Below the pieces are notes generated by a model that searched no databases, had not been told where the DNA came from, and saw only the letters and a list, made by a program, of their open reading frames with translations. Position numbers and translations under genes: made by a program. Below, piece after piece: positions 17,514 through 25,916 of a stretch of 64,000 nucleotides of DNA (positions are counted from its first letter, which is position 1; each line of letters begins with the position of its first letter). Source of the stretch: Citricoccus alkalitolerans (GTDB lineage Bacteria > Actinomycetota > Actinomycetes > Actinomycetales > Micrococcaceae); the NCBI RefSeq assembly GCF_039528175.1, contig NZ_BAAALH010000002.1:1240001-1304000 (forward strand). Reading direction: 5' to 3'.

Positions 17514-19822
17514 GCGCCCGGCGCGAGGATGATCCTCCTGAGCGGATCATGTCCATCCGTGGAGCGCGAGAGCACAACCTGTGTGATATCGATCTGGACA
17601 TCCCGCAGGAGCAGGTGGTCGTCTTCGTCGGTCGTTCCGGATCCGGCAAGTCGTCGCTGGTGATGGACACCATCGCGAGGGAAGCCACGCGCCAGCTCTA
17701 CGACCGCTTCCCGTTGCACGTCCGGCACCGGCTTCCGCGCTCAGAACGTCCTGACGTCGACTCCATGGCGGGCCTCTCGCCAGCGTTCGTCGTGGACCAG
17801 TCGAGATATCCCGCGAGCTCCAGGTCGAGCGTGGGCACGCTCCTCGGCGTCGGGCCACTCCTCCGCCTGCTGTACTCGCGAGAGGCTGAGCCCAGTGCAG
17901 GCGTCGCCACCACGTACTCGTTCAACTCGCCGAAGGGCATGTGCCCGGCCTGCAGCGGACTCGGGCGCGCGGTCCGGCTCGATCTTGACAAGCTGCTGGA
18001 CTGCGATCGCTCACTCGAGGACGGTGCTATCCGATTCGCGCCCTGGGCGCCGCACACTTGGCAGTGGCGGCTCTACGGCCATTCCGGGTTCTATGACCCG
18101 GCCAAGCCGCTGCGCGACTTCAGCGACCGCGAGTGGCACGATCTGCTGCACGGTTCGGGCCGGAAGGTCATCATCGAGAACGACCCTTCAGGCGTCTGGT
18201 ACGAGGGCGTAGTCGATCGGTTCGAGCGGCTCTACTTGCGGCGCGACCCTGGCAAGGTAGGGTCCAAAACCACGCAGGCTGTCGCGAACGTCGTCTCGTC
18301 GCAGCCCTGCCCGGAATGCCGGGGCGAGAGGTTGAACGAAGCTGCGCGCGCCTCAACCATCGACGGGTTGAACATCGCCGAGATGTCGGCGCTGGAACTC
18401 GACGAGCTTCGCATGAGGCTCCAGTCTCGCTCCACGAGGGTCGGGGCATCGCTGGCGAAGCAGATCACATCGGTGCTCGATCGCGCGGTCCAGCTCGGGT
18501 TGGGTCACCTGAGCCTCGGACGCACCGCGGCATCGCTCTCGGGTGGCGAGATGCAGCGGATCAAGCTCGCTGGTCTGCTGGGGTCGACGCTCTCCGGTCT
18601 CATGTATGTGCTCGACGAGCCTAGCGCGGGATTGCATCCGACTGACTTGCGCGCGGTCCTCTCAACGTTGCGCGCGCTTCGAGACATGGGGAACTCCGTG
18701 CTCGTGGTCGAGCACGACGCCGACGTCATTGATGCGGCCGACTACGTCGTGGAGATCGGGCCAGGCGCCGGTGAGGAGGGAGGGCAGGTCATCTTCGCGG
18801 GGTCTGCAGTCGACTTCCGCCAGTCCGGGACCACGACAAGTTCGGCTCTGCGAGAGCCGTTGGAGCTGCCAGACCGCCAGCTCGACGGCCAAGACTGGAT
18901 CTGGGTGAGAAAGGCGTCCGTGAACAACCTGCAAGGTTTCGACGTCGCGATCCCTCGCGCGCGGCTGACGGTGGTCACGGGCGCATCCGGCGCAGGAAAG
19001 AGCTCGTTGGTGTTCGATGAGCTCACGGCACAGCACCCTGCCGCGGTCGTGTTCGACCAACGCCCGATGGGGGTAAACGCCCGCTCGACAGTGGCGAGCT
19101 ACGTCGGTGCCATGGACGAGGTGCGAGCGATAATGGCGCGAGCGACGGGAGAGCGGGCCTCTCTGTTCACCGCCAACGGCGCGGGTGCTTGCCCCGACTG
19201 TCGCGGGCGCGGCGAGGTCGAGGCGGATATGGTGTTCGCGGATCCCGTCGTCGAGACCTGCGAAGCGTGCCGAGGGCTTCGCTTCAACGATGAGGCGATG
19301 GCGGCCACGGTCGACGGGCTGTCCATCGTCGACGTGCTGCGGCTGAGCGCCGCGCAGGCATCAGTCCGATTCGCCGGAAGTCGGCTCGCGAAGCGCCTCG
19401 AGCCACTGCATGACGTCGACCTCGCGCACCTTGCGCTGGGACAGATGACGGACTCGCTCTCGGGTGGCGAACGGCAGCGTTTGCGACTCGCGAGCCGATT
19501 GCAGTCGAACGGAGGCGACCTCATGTTGTTCGACGAGCCGACGACGGGATTGCACATCGTGGACGTGCGTCGTCTCATATCGCTATTCCGTCGACTTGCC
19601 GGTCGAGGTCACACAGTCGTTGTCGTCGAGCACGATCAGGCCTTGATCGCGGCTGCCGATTGGGTCATCGATGTTGGCCCTGGGGGAGGACGCCACGGTG
19701 GGCGCCTACTCTTCGCGGGAACCCCGGTCGATCTCGTCAACGCGGACGGCAGCGCGACCGCCGAAGCGCTGCGCCGGAGGATGCAGCGAGAGGCAGGGCC
19801 GGCGGTCGGTCGGCGTTCGTGA
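17510..19822 (+). CDS. UvrA-like tandem ABC protein (UvrA2/DrrC type)
   Basis: The 770-residue cytoplasmic protein has two UvrA-type ATPase units. Unit 1 has Walker A GRSGSGKSSLV near residue 42, zinc pairs CPAC and CPEC, signature LSGGEMQRIKLA and Walker B MYVLDEPSAGLH. Unit 2 has Walker A GASGAGKSSLV near 495, zinc pairs CPDC and CEAC, signature LSGGERQRLRLA and Walker B LMLFDEPTTGLH. It is about 180 residues shorter than housekeeping UvrA and lacks room for the UvrB-binding region, as in DrrC of anthracycline producers, which clears drug from DNA. AGGAG precedes the GTG. Location beside DHA2 pumps supports resistance to a DNA-binding compound (inference). Confidence 0.88.
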   Translation: MSARREDDPPERIMSIRGAREHNLCDIDLDIPQEQVVVFVGRSGSGKSSLVMDTIAREATRQLYDRFPLHVRHRLPRSERPDVDSMAGLSPAFVVDQSRYPASSRSSVGTLLGVGPLLRLLYSREAEPSAGVATTYSFNSPKGMCPACSGLGRAVRLDLDKLLDCDRSLEDGAIRFAPWAPHTWQWRLYGHSGFYDPAKPLRDFSDREWHDLLHGSGRKVIIENDPSGVWYEGVVDRFERLYLRRDPGKVGSKTTQAVANVVSSQPCPECRGERLNEAARASTIDGLNIAEMSALELDELRMRLQSRSTRVGASLAKQITSVLDRAVQLGLGHLSLGRTAASLSGGEMQRIKLAGLLGSTLSGLMYVLDEPSAGLHPTDLRAVLSTLRALRDMGNSVLVVEHDADVIDAADYVVEIGPGAGEEGGQVIFAGSAVDFRQSGTTTSSALREPLELPDRQLDGQDWIWVRKASVNNLQGFDVAIPRARLTVVTGASGAGKSSLVFDELTAQHPAAVVFDQRPMGVNARSTVASYVGAMDEVRAIMARATGERASLFTANGAGACPDCRGRGEVEADMVFADPVVETCEACRGLRFNDEAMAATVDGLSIVDVLRLSAAQASVRFAGSRLAKRLEPLHDVDLAHLALGQMTDSLSGGERQRLRLASRLQSNGGDLMLFDEPTTGLHIVDVRRLISLFRRLAGRGHTVVVVEHDQALIAAADWVIDVGPGGGRHGGRLLFAGTPVDLVNADGSATAEALRRRMQREAGPAVGRRS

Positions 19823-20301
19823 ATCAGTGCCACGGTCACGTCGAGCATTGTGTCGCGTGATTCGCGATCGGCCGAGTGTGAGGTCGCGGCACTCGTCGCG
19901 TCGTACAGCCAGAGGCCGTCCGCGGCGGGCAGCGCGGGCTGCTGTCCCACCGTGAGCGGTCCCCCAGCCCACTTGACCTGGAAGTCGCGGGCTCGGTTGC
20001 CGAAATCGGGCCGGTTAGTGCCGTCGAGGTGCATCAATAGCTCGCCGGTGTGAGGCGTGTCGTCGATGATCGATGAAAACATGACGTCCGCCACCCGATC
20101 ATCGAGGGCGTCTCGCGCGAGTGCAAGCAAAAGAACGCGCGACTGGGGAAGTTATACAGCAGCCCTGCCTGGGAAACTCGTGCCAGTTCGGAAATCGCCT
20201 CGAGAGCGGCGTTCGTACCGCGCTCTTGGATCACCTGGCGACTTGCAGGACCGCCCCTCTCGTCCGTTCCGTATTTCGTGGCACTGATTCGTCCGACATG
20301 A
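19823..20301 (-). pseudogene. TetR-family repressor broken by two frameshifts
   Basis: Reading from ATG 20301, the N-terminus is MSDESVPRNTERTRGAVLQV, followed by a frame break near 20235 (one base missing; stop TGA at once). The helix-turn-helix then continues in a second frame: VIQERGTNAALEAISE, RVSQAGLLYNFPSR. A second break near 20140 shifts to a third frame, LLLALARDALDDRVADVM, then a recognisable TetR C-terminal region (ADGLWLYDATSA, DTMLDVTVALI) up to the end of the UvrA-like gene. Together the pieces make one normal-length TetR. It is divergent from the next operon across a palindromic operator. The frameshifts could be true decay or sequencing error. Confidence 0.7.
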
Positions 20302-20316
20302 CGTCTCCCACGAACA

Positions 20317-20355
20317 ACATACCGTTCGGTTTGCTAATCCGAACAAACGGTATGT
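20317..20355. promoter_or_regulatory. Divergent TetR-type operator before pump 2
   Basis: Perfect 10-bp arms, ACATACCGTT (20317-20326) and AACGGTATGT (20346-20355), are separated by 19 nt, with inner TTCGG/CCGAA arms. The left half contains the 13-bp core ACCGTTCGGTTTG shared with the pump 1 operator. TATG-T boxes at both ends could serve as divergent -10 elements. It sits 16 nt upstream of the broken tetR start and 27 nt before the next gene. Confidence 0.75.
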
Positions 20356-20381
20356 AACTTGGGAGCGACGAAAGGAACGAC

Positions 20382-20869
20382 GTGGACGTGCAGTTGGCGG
20401 ACTCGACAGTGCTGCTACTGGGGCCGGGAAACAAGCCGGACCGCGTGATCTTGCGTACTCTGACGACCGAAGGTGCGTGGACGTGTGCAACGCAGTCGGA
20501 AGCATCAACGACAGACCTCGTCCAGGAGTGCTCGACCGTGACCCGCTGGGTCACTACAGAAGACGAGCTGGATGCCAGGACAGTCGCGCGGCTCACACAG
20601 TTCCTCACGGATTGGGGTCGTCCAGCAACGGCGATTGCCAACCAGCGACTCCGTGGCTCGAACGAGTGATCGCCGCGGTCGTCAGACGCAGCGACCCGGG
20701 CGCCCGCGTCAATGCCTGACTCGTCGCCCCTGGCGAGATCGACACCGGCACAGCAAACGTCGTCGCATTGCTGCGTTCCGTCTCCACTTCCACATGCCAC
20801 ATGTGGCGGACGTTCATCCCGATGGGCGGCAGCGCCAGCGCCCGTGACTACGCAGAAACCACTCCCTAA
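20382..20869 (+). pseudogene. Decayed small Rossmann/SDR-like gene before pump 2
   Basis: A GTG start with AAAGGA upstream opens a 95-codon frame (STVLLLGPGNKPDRVILRT...) with the same strand-glycine-loop opening as the two intact small proteins. It stops at 20669. The next frame carries ERVIAAVVRRSDPGARVNA, a TGA at 20717, and then in the same frame LVAPGEIDTGTANVVALL and HMWRTFIPMGGSASARDYA, ending at TAA 20867. The VNA-VAPGEIDT text is typical of SDR C-termini. So at least one frameshift and one stop separate pieces of one gene. Position (immediately before a DHA2 pump) parallels copy 1. Alternatively the first 95 residues may be a functional short protein. Confidence 0.5.
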
Positions 20870-20879
20870 GGAACAAGTA

Positions 20880-22397
20880 ATGGCTACTCAGATCGACACT
20901 CGCGCGGGCGCACGCGAATGGATCGCGCTCGGCGTCCTCACCCTCGCCGTCACTCTCCTGGCGGTCGATGGAACAGTGCTGGCCCTCGCTGTCCCGGCAC
21001 TCACCGACAGCCTGGGCGCCACTTCTACCGAAGTGCTGTGGATTGGCGACATCTACTCCTTCGCCCTCGCCGGGCTGCTGGTGACGATGGGAAACCTGGC
21101 AGACCGCATCGGGCGAAAGAAGCTACTGCTCATAGGCTCCGTCGGGTTCGGCATCTCCTCTGCCCTCGCCGCGGTCTCGCCCACTCCTGAGCTCCTCATC
21201 GCTGCTCGCGCGCTCCTGGGTATCAGCGGAGCAACGATCATGCCGTCAACGCTCGCGCTCATCCGGTCGACTTTCCTCGACGCGAAGCAACGTACCCGCG
21301 CGATCGCCGTCTGGGCAGCAGGAGCGACTGCGGGAGCCGCCCTGGGACCCCTTGTAGGCGGGGCGTTGCTGGAGCATTTCTGGTGGGGGTCCGTGTTCCT
21401 CATCAACATCCCGGTGATGGTCCTCGTCCTGGCTCTCGGCATCCCCCTGCTCATCGAGTCACGAAACCCCGAGCGCGCGCCGATCGACCTGCTCTCTGCG
21501 TTCCTCTCAGTTGCAGCGATCGTGCCGATCGTCTACGCGATCAAGACCGTCGTAAAGGAAGGAGCCACTCTCGGGTTCTTCGCCGGAGCCGTCGTCGGCC
21601 TCGCCGCCGGCGTGACCTTCGTCATCCGACAGCGTCGCCTGGCCCACCCTCTCGTCGACATAACACTGTTCGCACGACCCGCCTTCACCGGCGCCGTCAT
21701 CGCCAACGGCGTGTCCATCTTCGCGCTCAGCGGTCTGCTGTTCTTCTTCTCGCAGTATCTGCAGCTCGTGCGAGGGTTCAGTCCACTCATCGCCGGGCTC
21801 GCCGAACTGCCCGCCACAGTCGCAGCAATCCTTGCCGTACTCGTCGTCGGCTGGTTCGTCACACGGCTCGGACGAGGCCGCGCGATCGCAGTCGCCCTGT
21901 TCACCACCGCTGCCGGTATGGTCGGGCTCGCGCTTGCAGAGAGCCTTCCCAATTACCTCTGGCTCGGCATTGCGCTCGCCGTAATCGCAGGGGGCATCGC
22001 TATCGCCGAAACCATCTCGATCGATACCGTCGTCTCTGTGGTCCCCCGCGAGCGCGCCGGCGCCGCGTCATCCATCGCTGAAACCGCGTACGAACTCGGC
22101 ATCGCCCTGGGCATCGCCGTACTCGGATCGGTACTCAACGCCGTATACCGGGCCAGCGTCCCTGTCCCTGCAGACCTCTCGACCAGCGACCGTACGGCTC
22201 TGACCGAATCCCTCGCTACCGCACGAGGTGCGCTGGCCGATCGGCTCCCGGACGTCTTCGCCGCCGCACAGCACGCGTTCACGGGCGCTATGCAAATCAC
22301 CGCGATCGTTGCCGCTGCCGTCCTCGCCGTTGCCGGCGTTGTGGCACTCTTGGTCATCCCCTCCACAAAGGGCGACATGGAGAACGTGGAACACTGA
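20880..22397 (+). CDS. DHA2-family 14-TM MFS drug exporter (QacA/EmrB-like), pump 2
   Basis: The 505-residue paralogue of pump 1, matching it along its full length: WIGDIYSFALAGLLVTMGNL and motif A GNLADRIGRKKLLLIG are nearly identical, as are LLFFFSQYLQLVRGFSP and ERAGAASSIAETAYELGIAL. TM1 again carries VDGTVLALAVPAL. The N-terminus MATQIDTRAGAREW is short and polar. ATG 20880 has AAGGA 7 nt upstream; the open frame further upstream runs through the decayed gene and is not used. It lies downstream of the palindromic operator shared in part with pump 1. Since its dedicated TetR is broken, it may be constitutive or ruled by the other TetR. Confidence 0.9.
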   Translation: MATQIDTRAGAREWIALGVLTLAVTLLAVDGTVLALAVPALTDSLGATSTEVLWIGDIYSFALAGLLVTMGNLADRIGRKKLLLIGSVGFGISSALAAVSPTPELLIAARALLGISGATIMPSTLALIRSTFLDAKQRTRAIAVWAAGATAGAALGPLVGGALLEHFWWGSVFLINIPVMVLVLALGIPLLIESRNPERAPIDLLSAFLSVAAIVPIVYAIKTVVKEGATLGFFAGAVVGLAAGVTFVIRQRRLAHPLVDITLFARPAFTGAVIANGVSIFALSGLLFFFSQYLQLVRGFSPLIAGLAELPATVAAILAVLVVGWFVTRLGRGRAIAVALFTTAAGMVGLALAESLPNYLWLGIALAVIAGGIAIAETISIDTVVSVVPRERAGAASSIAETAYELGIALGIAVLGSVLNAVYRASVPVPADLSTSDRTALTESLATARGALADRLPDVFAAAQHAFTGAMQITAIVAAAVLAVAGVVALLVIPSTKGDMENVEH

Positions 22398-22901
22398 CAT
22401 GCCACCGAATAGACGCCCTGGCCTGCTCCACGAACGCGGACGAGGCGCCCGTTTCCTCAGGTACGCAGCTATTCAATCACCGCCTAGCTGAACACATCAG
22501 CTACAGAGGCGCGCCGTTAGCGAACGGCATGGTTGTCAGCGTTGAAGAGCTTCAGGACCAGAGGATTTCCGGAGCGGCCACGGCCAGCCTGATCTAGCCC
22601 GCGAGTCCATCGGGTCTGTGCCGGAATCGATCGATTCGGGACTGCACGAGAAACGGTGTGTGAGGGTCCGGCCTGCACTGGTATCGTGACCGCCGCCTGC
22701 ACTCCAGCCTCGGCAACCTCCCAACTCACAAGTTCGAGGCCGGCCACGACGATTAGATCGCTGCGCCCCAGTCCGAGACACACCCCGTAGGCAGACGGCA
22801 GAGAAATCGTGACGGTTCTCTCGCACTTTGCCGGTGGTCGGAATAGACTCCGATGGCGTCGGCGAGTCGCAGTGTCGCCGTTGCGACAAAGGAGTGTGCA
22901 A
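22398..22901. other. Intergenic stretch upstream of the LuxR regulator
   Basis: About 500 bp without a supported gene. A bottom-strand frame (22517-22963) has a coding-like middle (LGRSDLIVVAGLELVSWEV) but no start signal and no family I recognise. It probably holds the promoter of the next gene plus decayed sequence. Confidence 0.4.
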
Positions 22902-23756
22902 ATGGCCGCTAGTAACGCTCTCCCTCTTGAGTTGCGTAGTAAAGTCCGGGCGACGTTGCGCACATTGCAGAAGGAACGGGCTTTCGATGTTCTCTTCAGT
23001 GGTGGTGTGAGCGAGACTGGCGTGCTTCTGTCGGAGTTCGCTGGGACCCGCAGTGACGTCCTTCAGGGGTTGACCATTGAGCCGGGTTTGGGGGCGGGAG
23101 GCCTGGCTGTCGTGACCAGTCGACCTGTCCGGGTCAATCGGTACCGCACTAATCGGGGTATCACACACCATTACTTAAGTGCGATTGTGCGGGAGGGTAT
23201 TCAGTCTCTGGCGGTGTCCCCGATCGTCGTTCACGGGCGGGCGAGAGGGGTGCTCTACGGCGCGTTGCGCACCTCGACGAATCTCGGGGACCGCTCCTTC
23301 ACCCTGTTGGAGAGATTTACGGGCCGGCTCAGCCGGGAGCTGGAAGTTCACGAGGGGGCGGACTTCAGGCTTCGCACACTCGACAGCGAGATCGATAGGT
23401 TGCCGGGCCAGAGGAGCCTTCGGGAGTCGGAGGCTCTCGCCGAGACATATCTGCAACTCCGCATTATCGCGGCGCAGATCTCCGATCCTGGCCTGCGGCA
23501 GCGAATCCACGACGTCGAACACCTCCTGAAGAGTGCCGAGGGGCCGGTGAGGGGTCCCGCTGTTCAGCTGACATCCCGAGAGATCGATGTCCTGTTGTGC
23601 GCCAGCGCCGGCTACAGCAATGCCGAGGCCGCTCGGCATCTTGGTCTCAGTCCGGACACGGTCAAGACCTATATGCGCAACCTCATGGCCAAGCTAGCGG
23701 TCAAGACCAGGCACGCCGCCGCCGTTCAGGCCCGCCGCCACGGGTTGATCCCGTAG
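22902..23756 (+). CDS. GAF-domain LuxR-type transcriptional regulator
   Basis: The protein is 284 residues. A GAF-like sensor region covers about residues 45-170 (VLQGLTIEPGLGAGGLAVVTSRPVRV in outline, then SLAVSPIVVHGRARGVLYGAL). A helical linker follows, then a C-terminal LuxR helix-turn-helix (LTSREIDVLLCASAGYSNAE, LGLSPDTVKTYMRNLMAKL). There is no receiver domain, so the signal is probably a small ligand. ATG 22902 has AAAGGAG 7 nt upstream, and the open frame further upstream lacks coding character. Regulators of this design often sit next to actinobacterial catabolic operons and activate them. The ligase-hydrolase operon starting at 24219 is the obvious candidate target. Confidence 0.82.
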   Translation: MAASNALPLELRSKVRATLRTLQKERAFDVLFSGGVSETGVLLSEFAGTRSDVLQGLTIEPGLGAGGLAVVTSRPVRVNRYRTNRGITHHYLSAIVREGIQSLAVSPIVVHGRARGVLYGALRTSTNLGDRSFTLLERFTGRLSRELEVHEGADFRLRTLDSEIDRLPGQRSLRESEALAETYLQLRIIAAQISDPGLRQRIHDVEHLLKSAEGPVRGPAVQLTSREIDVLLCASAGYSNAEAARHLGLSPDTVKTYMRNLMAKLAVKTRHAAAVQARRHGLIP

Positions 23757-23821
23757 CAAGATCATCGGCTACGAAACGCGCCCCGACGGCGTCCAGAATC
23801 ACGAATATGAGCGAGAGCTCA

Positions 23822-24073
23822 GCATCCTATCGAGCGCCGCAACAAGTTCGATGACCCCCGCTTGCCCGAACTATCAAGCGCTGAGGTGATCCCGTCACCG
23901 ATCAGCATCTTCGGTTGAGTTAACAGTGCACGGGCGATTGACACACGCTGCCGTTCGCCGGCGGAGAGATGCTGAGGATACTGCTCTGCGACGATCGGCG
24001 GCAGTGAAACACTCCCCTGTGCCGCAGACACTCGGTGCGTCGCTTCGCGGCCGACGATCATCCTCCGGCCCAC
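23822..24073 (-). pseudogene. ABC-transporter ATPase fragment (peptide-type), decayed
   Basis: The frame contains the ABC signature and Walker B region, QHLSAGERQRVSIARALL then MLIGDGITSALD, as in the ATPases of oligopeptide importers. The Walker A half and C-terminus are missing. A possible upstream piece (NPQEQLW) lies in another frame near 24,090. The catalytic glutamate after the Walker B aspartate is replaced by glycine. Clearly a remnant. Confidence 0.65.
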
Positions 24074-24218
24074 AGCTGCTCCTGCGGATTCCTGACCAGG
24101 GCAGGGCGTGCGTGTAGAGCTGGCGGGCGTCGGACATCTACTTTGGTGGATCGTGTGTCGTGCGCCACTCTGGTTGGCTGTTTACTACTGCACTCCGAAT
24201 GATCCGGAAGGGTGAACA

Positions 24219-25829
24219 ATGTCAGACTTGAACGTCCCCCTGACACCGCTACGTTTTTTGGGGCGCGCCGCCGAAGTGCACCCGGGCAAACGCGCTGTGA
24301 TCGATGGGGATCGCACATGGACTTATGCGCAGTTCGCCGACCACACACAGCAGATGGCCCGGGCACTGCGCGCCAGCGGTGTCCGGGCTGGTGACGCTGT
24401 CGCCTTCCTTGGGGCCAACTCAGCTGAGCTGCTCACCGCGCACTACGCGGTTCCGCTGCTCGGAGCGGCCCTGGTTGCGGTCAATTCCCGCCTGTCACCG
24501 GAAGAGGTCAGTTACATCTGCAAGCACTCCTCTGCGGTGCTGGTCCTAGGCGATGGCCATCTGCTGGAGCAACTATCTGGGACAGATCTGGCTGGCGTGC
24601 GGGAGAGGATAGAAATCCCAGCGCAGGATGGCTCCTCGCGCCAAGCAGGTGGCACCGTCCCGTTTACCGATTTCCTAGCGAGGGCAGCCGGCGACGATAC
24701 CCAGTATCAGTGGGAGGTTGACGATGAGGACCGTGTTATCGCGATCAACTACACCTCAGGTACCACTGGTCGACCCAAGGGGGTGATGTACTCCCACCGT
24801 GGCGCTTACCTCAACGCTCTCGGAGAGGTCTACCACCAAGGATTCGCCGCGGACTCACGTTACCTATGGACGTTGCCTATGTTTCACTGCAACGGGTGGT
24901 GCACCACGTGGGCGGTCACTGCCGCGAGCGCCCTGCACGTGTGTCTGCGCGCCGTGCGAGGAGAGACTATGTGGAAGATCCTCGACGAGGAGGAGATCAC
25001 ACACATGTGTGGCGCGCCGACCGTGCTGACGACGCTCGCCTCCGCGCCTCAAGCGCATCGTCTTGAGCATCCGTTGACGATCGTCACCGCCGGCGCCCCG
25101 CCCACGCCCACGGTGATCTCCCGGATCCGCGAGTTGGGCGCGCATTTACTCCACGTCTACGGGCTTACGGAGACGTACGGCCCCTACGCCGTGTGCGAAC
25201 CGCAGCCTTCATGGGCGACTGATCTCGACTCCGAGCAACAGGCCTCACTCCTGGCCCGTCAAGGAGTAGGGATGCTCACTTCCGAGCGTTTGAGGGTGGT
25301 CCGTGGCGAACCGAGTCCCGACGGGACACTGATAGACGTGTCCCCAAACGGATCCGAAATGGGCGAACTGGTGATGCGGGGCAACAGCGTGATGAAAGGT
25401 TATCTGGGCGACCCGGACGGCACCGCTGATGCCTTCCGCGGCGGATGGTTCCATTCCGGCGACCTAGGAGTAATGCACCCGGACGGGTACGTACAAATCC
25501 TGGACCGGGCCAAGGATGTGATCATCTCCGGCGGCGAGAACATCTCAACAATCGAGGTGGAGCAGGCGCTGGCCAGCCATCCCGCCGTGTTCGGGGTCGC
25601 GGTGGTGGGAACACCCGATCCCAAATGGGGTGAACGGCCAATGGCTTTCATCGTGACCGACGGTACGGAGATCAGCGAAGCCGAGCTCCTCGCCCATGTC
25701 CGGTCCAAGATCGCCTCGTACAAGGTACCCGATCGAATCGAGTTCAGGACTCAACTACCTACGACCTCGACCGGCAAAATCCGAAAAAGCGTTCTCCGAG
25801 ATAACGCGGGTGACCGGGTAGGTCCCTGA
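24219..25829 (+). CDS. Acyl-CoA ligase (AMP-forming, fatty-acyl type)
   Basis: The 536-residue enzyme activates a carboxylic acid with ATP and CoA. ANL-superfamily motifs are: P-loop NYTSGTTGRPKGVMYSHRGA near residue 180, WTLPMFHCNGWC, TAGAPPTP, the adenine motif HVYGLTETYGP near 315, the hinge GWFHSGDLG near 408, GGENIS, and the C-terminal catalytic lysine in LPTTSTGKIRKSVL. The architecture matches medium/long-chain acyl-CoA synthetases of catabolic operons more than Acs. GGAAGGG precedes the ATG. It is first of three co-directional genes followed by a phosphotriesterase-like protein (87 nt gap) and a CocE hydrolase, suggesting that the acid released by the hydrolase is channelled to CoA. 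Substrate unknown. Confidence 0.88.
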   Translation: MSDLNVPLTPLRFLGRAAEVHPGKRAVIDGDRTWTYAQFADHTQQMARALRASGVRAGDAVAFLGANSAELLTAHYAVPLLGAALVAVNSRLSPEEVSYICKHSSAVLVLGDGHLLEQLSGTDLAGVRERIEIPAQDGSSRQAGGTVPFTDFLARAAGDDTQYQWEVDDEDRVIAINYTSGTTGRPKGVMYSHRGAYLNALGEVYHQGFAADSRYLWTLPMFHCNGWCTTWAVTAASALHVCLRAVRGETMWKILDEEEITHMCGAPTVLTTLASAPQAHRLEHPLTIVTAGAPPTPTVISRIRELGAHLLHVYGLTETYGPYAVCEPQPSWATDLDSEQQASLLARQGVGMLTSERLRVVRGEPSPDGTLIDVSPNGSEMGELVMRGNSVMKGYLGDPDGTADAFRGGWFHSGDLGVMHPDGYVQILDRAKDVIISGGENISTIEVEQALASHPAVFGVAVVGTPDPKWGERPMAFIVTDGTEISEAELLAHVRSKIASYKVPDRIEFRTQLPTTSTGKIRKSVLRDNAGDRVGP

Positions 25830-25916
25830 AGCTGTCGAACAACGCCTAGCAAAGCCACAAATCCACCCCACCAATAGCACGAAGACGGATCCCCGCGATC
25901 AGGAAAGAGAGATGAC

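Noticed and set aside
17510..19822. Housekeeping uvrA
   Set aside because: At 770 residues it is too short, lacks room for the UvrB-binding insert, and is in an accessory drug-resistance context.
13640..22400. Antibiotic biosynthetic gene cluster
   Set aside because: Pumps, TetR and a DrrC-like protein occur, but there is no PKS, NRPS, terpene, RiPP or tailoring gene, so it reads as resistance only.
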